This document shows, piece after piece, positions 43,020 to 47,903 of a stretch of 47,903 nucleotides of DNA. The DNA lies in contig CACZPU010000110.1 of the NCBI GenBank assembly GCA_902783165.1, forward strand, positions 1 through 47,903, written 5' to 3'. A model generated the notes under the pieces. That model was not told the DNA's origin. It was given only the letters and a program-made list of their open reading frames with translations, and did not search any database. The position numbers and the translations under genes were made by a program. The stretch is from an uncultured Prevotellaceae bacterium (GTDB lineage: Bacteria; Bacteroidota; Bacteroidia; Bacteroidales; Bacteroidaceae). Every line of letters begins with the position of its first letter. Within the stretch, counting starts at the first letter, position 1.

Positions 43020-44969
43020 TTATCTATTATATGTGTATTTTTCAAGCATATTGAGTGTACGCAGAATCTCTGCCACATTCATGGCAAAAGACATACCTCC
43101 ACGGGCACGGAACGGCGGATTACCATCGGACATCTCAGGAATCGTGCCGATGCAATTGTAGACCATCTCATCCTCATAGCCCACCATCTGGCGTTCCACG
43201 AAGCTAAGACGCGTACGTTTGTAAAGTTTCAGGCATGCCTCCATGTAGAATCCGCCAAGCCAAGGCCATGCAGTGCCTTGGTGGTAGGCATAGTCGCGCT
43301 GACTCTGCGGACCAACGTACATAGGATTATATCCACCACTCTTCGGCGAAAGCGAACGAAGTCCCTTCGGGGTGACAAGTTCACGAGTGCAGATGTCCAA
43401 GACACTCTTCTTCTGGTCCTGCGACAGCGGAGAATAGTCGAGGGCTACAGCAAAAATCATGTTTGGGCGAACACTCCAATCCATCATATTACCATCCACA
43501 TAATCAAACAGATAGCCATAGTCATTCAAGAACACATTAACAAACGATGCCTTAGTCTTTTCCGCCATTTCCTCCAAATGGGCAACGGCCTTTTCATCGT
43601 TTTGCATCTTTGCGAGCTTAGCGCAGAACTTCAGCGCATTATACCAAAGAGCATTGAATTCTACAATGAAGCCGGTGCGCGGAACAACAGGACGGCCATT
43701 GGCAGTAGAGTTCATCCAAGTCACCGCCTTGTCCTTGCCTTCTGAACGAACCAAACCGTTTGCCTCCAAAACAAGGTTCGGATGGCCGCCGCCTTCTATG
43801 TACTCAACAATATCACGGACCAATTTGCCATACATATTGAAGCACTTCTCTTCGCCGCACTCCTTTGCATATTGCTGAATGGCCCAGATACACCACAATG
43901 GCACATCTGGCTGCTCCATCTCATATATCTTCACTGAAATTGGCTTGCCCTTCATAAACTCACGCAAACCTTTCTCGGCGGTCTTCATCACAAGTTCGAA
44001 ATAGTCTTGCTCCTCAATGGCCAAAGTCAATCCCGGCAAGGAGATGAACGTGTCACGGGCACGGCATTTGAACCAAGGATATCCTGCAAGAATGTAACGC
44101 TCATCCTTCTTGCTGCGGTTGTGGAACTGATGGGCTGCATTCACCAGGCAATGGAAGAAATTGTCACGCGGTGAACGGCTTTCCACTTCCTCGTCGAACA
44201 ACCGCTTCAGGGTTCTTGTGCTGATAGAAGATGTAGAACCAGAGAATACCACAGACTCGCCTTTCTTGATTTGCATTTCGAAATAGCCGGGCACATAGAG
44301 ATCCTCATTAGAGGCATATCCACGCTCCTGTTCCTTGGGATATTCCACGCCACGATACCAGTCGGGCTGGAATATAAACTGATTCTTCTTGCTGAACTGC
44401 ATGTACAAATCGGGATAGCCTGCATACATGCATGTTCTTATACCGTTGTCCACCTCATGGTATTCACGGCTTGCAACCGGATTCTCATGCGTAAACTGAC
44501 GAACACTTCGGAACGCAAGGAATGGACGGAACCTGAGAATCGTGTCCGAATGCGCATCCACAAGCGTATAACGAATAAGAATACGGTCCTCGTAGTGTTG
44601 GAACACCACTTCCTTCTTCAAGATGACACCTCCCACACGATAGAGCGTGGTAGGCACTTTGTCGCAATCGAATTCGCGAATGTACTTATGCCCCTTAGGG
44701 CTGAAATTGTTGCCCTGATACTTGTGGAGACCAAGGTTGAACTCTGCTCCATGCTGTACCACTGTAACATCAAGCGAAGAAAGCAGCACATGGTTCTCGT
44801 CGTCGAGTTCCGGTATAGGAACAACGAGCAAACCATGATACTTCCTCGTGTTACAGTCGACAATTGTCGAACAAGAATACGCTCCCGAGCGGTTGGTACG
44901 AATCAACTCGCGTGGCAGCGACTCTTCCAAGTTTGTCATCAGAGCTTTCTCAAAACGAAGATAACTCAT
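43020..44969 (-). CDS. Glycogen debranching enzyme (amylo-alpha-1,6-glucosidase, GH133)
   Basis: The 649-aa protein matches bacterial/archaeal glycogen debranching enzymes. The N-terminal beta-sandwich has NRSGAYSCSTIVDCNTRKYHGLL (residues about 27-48). The C-terminal (alpha/alpha)6 catalytic domain holds ILAGYPWFKCRARDTFISLPGL (about 290-315), FNALWYNALKFCAKL and YHQGTAWPWLGGFY (about 578). It removes alpha-1,6 branch points from glycogen in the cytoplasm. As the first gene of the minus-strand operon it is preceded by a good promoter at 45013-45042. Confidence 0.95.
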   Translation of the reverse strand: MSYLRFEKALMTNLEESLPRELIRTNRSGAYSCSTIVDCNTRKYHGLLVVPIPELDDENHVLLSSLDVTVVQHGAEFNLGLHKYQGNNFSPKGHKYIREFDCDKVPTTLYRVGGVILKKEVVFQHYEDRILIRYTLVDAHSDTILRFRPFLAFRSVRQFTHENPVASREYHEVDNGIRTCMYAGYPDLYMQFSKKNQFIFQPDWYRGVEYPKEQERGYASNEDLYVPGYFEMQIKKGESVVFSGSTSSISTRTLKRLFDEEVESRSPRDNFFHCLVNAAHQFHNRSKKDERYILAGYPWFKCRARDTFISLPGLTLAIEEQDYFELVMKTAEKGLREFMKGKPISVKIYEMEQPDVPLWCIWAIQQYAKECGEEKCFNMYGKLVRDIVEYIEGGGHPNLVLEANGLVRSEGKDKAVTWMNSTANGRPVVPRTGFIVEFNALWYNALKFCAKLAKMQNDEKAVAHLEEMAEKTKASFVNVFLNDYGYLFDYVDGNMMDWSVRPNMIFAVALDYSPLSQDQKKSVLDICTRELVTPKGLRSLSPKSGGYNPMYVGPQSQRDYAYHQGTAWPWLGGFYMEACLKLYKRTRLSFVERQMVGYEDEMVYNCIGTIPEMSDGNPPFRARGGMSFAMNVAEILRTLNMLEKYTYNR

Positions 44970-45012
44970 AGGTTTATAGTTTATATGATTATATTAATAG
45001 ACAAAATACGCT

Positions 45013-45042
45013 CAAAAGTAATATTTTTTTCTGTGTAGACAA
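45013..45042 (-). promoter_or_regulatory. Promoter of the glycogen operon
   Basis: On the minus strand TTG (45042-45040), a 19-bp spacer and TACTTTTG (45020-45013) match the consensus. The leader before 44969 is about 40 nt. Confidence 0.65.
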
Positions 45043-45044
45043 AA

Positions 45045-45073
45045 TAAAAAAGCGGTTTTTTTTCAAAAACCGC
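45045..45073 (-). terminator. Terminator of the miaA / lipid-kinase unit
   Basis: Minus-strand stem GCGGTTTTT / AAAAACCGC with loop GAAA is followed by TTTTTTATTTTG, 33 bp after the stop at 45107. Its 3' U-tract touches the next promoter. Confidence 0.85.
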
Positions 45074-45106
45074 ACTATTTTACATATTCTTGCAAAAAAA
45101 ACAGCT

Positions 45107-46042
45107 TTAAGCAGGTATCAAGAAGTTTATCACCTCTTGTTCGATGTCTATTTTGAACGGTCCTTCCGGGGCATTCATCAACCGACCGTCGATTCCCACC
45201 ATGGCATGAGCAGCCTCCATCACCTCCACCTCGCTGGTGCGATAGGGATGCACGCTACGGTGGTTAAGGAACTTGTTTGTAAACAACAGATAGAAACCTT
45301 CAATCAACTGGGCCACCTGCGGATGATAGACCACCGACACATCCAACATCCCATTGTATGGAACAGCATTCGGTGTTTGTCCGTAGCCTCTCGCACTACC
45401 GATACAAACGGTCATCACCCTGCGTTTTATGACATCAGAGTTGATTTTGAGATGCATCTTATATTCCATCCGCTGGAAAACCATCAACAAAAACGAGGAT
45501 ATGAACGACAGTGTGCGTGAGCCGAAGAAGCGCCGAGTCTGCCTGCGAAGGTTCATGATAGAAGCTATCAGACCGATATTCACACAATTAAGAAAATAGC
45601 GGTGGCACTTCTCTCCCTTCCTGTTAGTGTAGCGGATGCATCCCAAGTCGATTTTCCTTACCCGGCGCTTGGCAAGCCATTCGATGGTCTGCTCTATCTC
45701 GCCCTCACGGAAATCCCAGAAATGGGCAAAATCGTTCATCACGCCATTTGGAATCACACCGAGCGCAATCTGCTCGCGGATTTCGTCCGACACCTGCATC
45801 AGACAGTTGGCTGCATCGTTCAAAGCCGAGTCGCCTCCCACTATAATAATAGTGCGATAGCCGTTGTTGATCATCATCTTGCACAGACGTTCCACACTGC
45901 CCGAGTTCTCGCTTTGCACTTTGTCAAAGGGAATGCCGCGCTCTTTCAGGCATTTCTCTATCTTCTCCCATCTCTTCTGCGGGAAAAAGATATCATGTTT
46001 CGGGCAATAAAGGATGCCCCATCTGCTTTGTTCTACTGCCAT
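45107..46042 (-). CDS. Diacylglycerol/lipid kinase-like protein (DAGK catalytic domain)
   Basis: The 311-aa protein has the DAGK/YegS-type nucleotide-binding domain. IIIVGGDSALNDAANC at residues 65-80 takes the place of the canonical GGDGTxNE motif, with Thr changed and Glu to Asp. LGVIPNGVMNDFAHFW near 95 matches the GTxNDFA motif in variant form. The C-terminal beta-sandwich (YNGMLDVSVVYHPQ, then GIDGRLMNAPEGP) is normal. It probably phosphorylates a membrane lipid such as diacylglycerol at the inner membrane; the motif variation leaves activity open. It lies 41 bp after miaA. Confidence 0.85.
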   Translation of the reverse strand: MAVEQSRWGILYCPKHDIFFPQKRWEKIEKCLKERGIPFDKVQSENSGSVERLCKMMINNGYRTIIIVGGDSALNDAANCLMQVSDEIREQIALGVIPNGVMNDFAHFWDFREGEIEQTIEWLAKRRVRKIDLGCIRYTNRKGEKCHRYFLNCVNIGLIASIMNLRRQTRRFFGSRTLSFISSFLLMVFQRMEYKMHLKINSDVIKRRVMTVCIGSARGYGQTPNAVPYNGMLDVSVVYHPQVAQLIEGFYLLFTNKFLNHRSVHPYRTSEVEVMEAAHAMVGIDGRLMNAPEGPFKIDIEQEVINFLIPA

Positions 46043-46083
46043 AGTATTGTCTTTATATATTATCGGTTAATGCTTCATTTCCT

Positions 46084-47031
46084 TCACGAAGTCTGGGCCA
46101 ACCGGACTATCTCCCTCACGCGCTCCGCCATCGGCATTCTGGAATCCATCCAATGAATGGTGAATCCACGACGTTCCATGCCTCTGAACCAAGTCATCTG
46201 CCGCTTGGCAAACTGATGGATGGCTATCTCAAGCCGGCGGAACATCTCATCGTAAGTGGTCTGTCCCACCACATATTCGGTCACATATTTATATTCCAAT
46301 CCGTAATAAATCAAGTCTTCTGCGGCTATTCCCTCATCGAGCAGCCGTCTCACCTCATCAGCCATCCCCTCATCCAGACGCTGCTTGAGCCGCTCAGAGA
46401 TTCGCTTTCGCCGCTCCTCTCTGTCGATGTCCACACCTATAATAATATATGGAATCTGTGGAAATGCTCTTTCTGGCATGGGTGTGTGCAAGTTGTATTC
46501 TTCTATTTCAATGGCACGAATTGCACGCTGAACGGTGTCCACATCGGTCTTGTTATGCATGTTCGAACCATTTTGCATCTTCAAATCCACCAACATGGTT
46601 GTAAGCTCTTCCAGGCTCTTATGCTCCAACCGCTTTCTCAACTCTACATTCTGCGGAACGGGCGACAACGAATACCCCTTGAGAACCGACTCAATATAAA
46701 GTCCTGTGCCACCACAAAGCACGGGCCATGCCCCTCTTCCCACAATATCCTCGTAGGCAGTGAGGAAATCGCGCTGATACTCAAACAAGTTGTACTTGGT
46801 GCCAGGCTCACAAATGTCAATCAGATGGTAGGGAATGCGAATGGGTTGCGTGCTACCGGGTAGCACAATAGTGTAGTCAGCAAGGTCCTTTCCGGTACCA
46901 ATATCCATTCTCCGATACACCTGACGAGAATCTGCAGAGATAATCTCGCCACCGATTTCGGCAGCAAGGGCAACGGCGAGCGAAGTCTTTCCACAAGCCG
47001 TGGGACCCAATATTGTTATCAGCTTCTGCAC
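46084..47031 (-). CDS. miaA: tRNA dimethylallyltransferase
   Basis: MiaA adds a dimethylallyl group to A37 of tRNAs reading UNN codons. The 315-aa form assumed here starts at GTG 47031 (reads (M)QKLITILGPTACGKTSLA). The P-loop GPTACGKTS is followed by IISADSRQVYRRMDIGTGK (residues about 35-53), WPVLCGGTGLYIESVL (about 107) and the C-terminal FAKRQMTWFRG tRNA-contact motif. A longer frame from TTG 47067 is unlikely because that TTG is the -33 element of a promoter lying between the two starts. Confidence 0.95.
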   Translation of the reverse strand: MQKLITILGPTACGKTSLAVALAAEIGGEIISADSRQVYRRMDIGTGKDLADYTIVLPGSTQPIRIPYHLIDICEPGTKYNLFEYQRDFLTAYEDIVGRGAWPVLCGGTGLYIESVLKGYSLSPVPQNVELRKRLEHKSLEELTTMLVDLKMQNGSNMHNKTDVDTVQRAIRAIEIEEYNLHTPMPERAFPQIPYIIIGVDIDREERRKRISERLKQRLDEGMADEVRRLLDEGIAAEDLIYYGLEYKYVTEYVVGQTTYDEMFRRLEIAIHQFAKRQMTWFRGMERRGFTIHWMDSRMPMAERVREIVRLAQTS

Positions 47032-47036
47032 GCTTG

Positions 47037-47067
47037 CAAAAGTAACAAAAAATATCCATCCCCCCAA
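47037..47067 (-). promoter_or_regulatory. Promoter directly at the miaA start
   Basis: On the minus strand TTG (47067-47065), a 20-bp spacer and TACTTTTG (47044-47037) match the consensus exactly. Transcription would start about 0-5 nt from the GTG at 47031, so the mRNA would be leaderless or nearly so. Confidence 0.6.
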
Positions 47068-47217
47068 ACAATCCGTTCAAAAATCGGAAAATCATTTTTC
47101 ATGCTTCCAAGCAAATACATGACAAGGGGCTTCAAGACATTTCCGAGAAGCCATGAACGACGTATTTAAAACAGGAAGAATCACAATTCTTTAAACTGTA
47201 AAGAATGTTTCAAAAGT

Positions 47218-47322
47218 ATACATGTCATCAATACAGTTCGTACATATAAGATGTACAACTTGTACATCTAACTTGTACGACTTGTACATCTTATATGTAC
47301 GGATTGCACAAATAGCATGTAC
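47218..47322. repeat. 22-bp-period array of alternating word and reverse complement (array B)
   Basis: GTACAT occurs at 47240, 47262 and 47284 (GCACAA at 47306, ATACAT at 47218), and ATGTAC or TTGTAC at 47251, 47273, 47295 and 47317. The unit is GTACAT-N5-ATGTAC-N5, exactly 22 bp. Within it lies a 20-bp perfect inverted repeat (47239-47258 with 47282-47301). It sits between the miaA promoter and the gapA terminator. The rest of 47068-47437 holds no gene. Confidence 0.85.
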
Positions 47323-47382
47323 ATTTTTATTAATATATGAATGAATTAACAAGACACTACTTTTTCCTGGGAGACAAAACAA

Positions 47383-47413
47383 AAGAAACCTGAGACAATG
47401 TCCCAGGTTTCTT
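47383..47413 (-). terminator. Terminator of gapA
   Basis: On the minus strand AAGAAACCTG...CAGGTTTCTT forms a stem extended by GAC/GTC, followed by TTGTTTTG. It is 25 bp after the gapA stop. Confidence 0.85.
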
Positions 47414-47437
47414 GCTATCTGATTGAATGAATCAGCA

Positions 47438-47903
<466 letters not shown>

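Noticed and set aside
47191-47382. 63-aa minus-strand frame over array B
   Set aside because: It is made of the repeat units and has no independent support.

Overview
The window looks like chromosomal DNA of a gut or rumen Bacteroidota, most likely the Prevotella/Segatella group. Signs are SusC/SusD pairs, lipoprotein and Sec signals typical of the phylum, and many promoters of the Bacteroidota type (TTG, 19-20 bp, TAnnTTTG). The closest species cannot be fixed without a search.

Layout. Positions 1-473 hold the start of a secreted adhesin-like protein. Positions 1023-2938 hold a Y-family (UmuC-like) polymerase overlapping a YolD-like gene. A truncated alpha/beta-hydrolase follows, then a GH88 + DUF2264 glycosidase (3475-5922). 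Positions 6378-14146 are mixed metabolism: flavin reductase, a NUDIX/flavoprotein fusion, periplasmic glutathione peroxidase with a frameshifted 60-residue-class gene in front, a HAD phosphatase, an alanine/glycine:cation symporter, a 41-aa small protein, ribulose-phosphate epimerase and an ECF sigma factor. Positions 14281-14790 hold a cobalamin riboswitch with no recognisable target gene, facing a small opposite-strand transcription unit.

Positions 14898-38723 are a pectin (homogalacturonan) utilisation locus in four blocks. Block 1 is GH28-GH105, PL1 and PL1. Block 2 is a lone secreted Ig/OB-fold-like protein of unknown function. Block 3 is CE8 pectin methylesterase, SusC, SusD and a surface glycan-binding lipoprotein. 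Block 4 is PL1 and GH3. CE8 removes methyl esters, PL1 and GH28 cut the galacturonan backbone, SusCD imports oligosaccharides, GH105 (and the remote GH88 protein) removes unsaturated end sugars, and GH3 trims side-chain sugars. No dedicated regulator of the locus lies inside the window. Five of the proteins share one C-terminal tail.

Positions 39002-44969 hold an outer-membrane barrel and, on the minus strand, a glycogen/alpha-glucan operon (GH133 debranching enzyme, GT4 synthase-like, GH57). Positions 45107-47903 hold a lipid kinase-like gene, miaA and the 3' part of gapA.

The most unusual signal is a pair of intergenic arrays (about 23273-23388 and 47218-47322). They have different sequences but the same architecture: a 6-bp word, 5 bp, the reverse complement of the word, 5 bp, repeated with a 22-bp period. 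The orphan B12 riboswitch next to the pectin locus is second.
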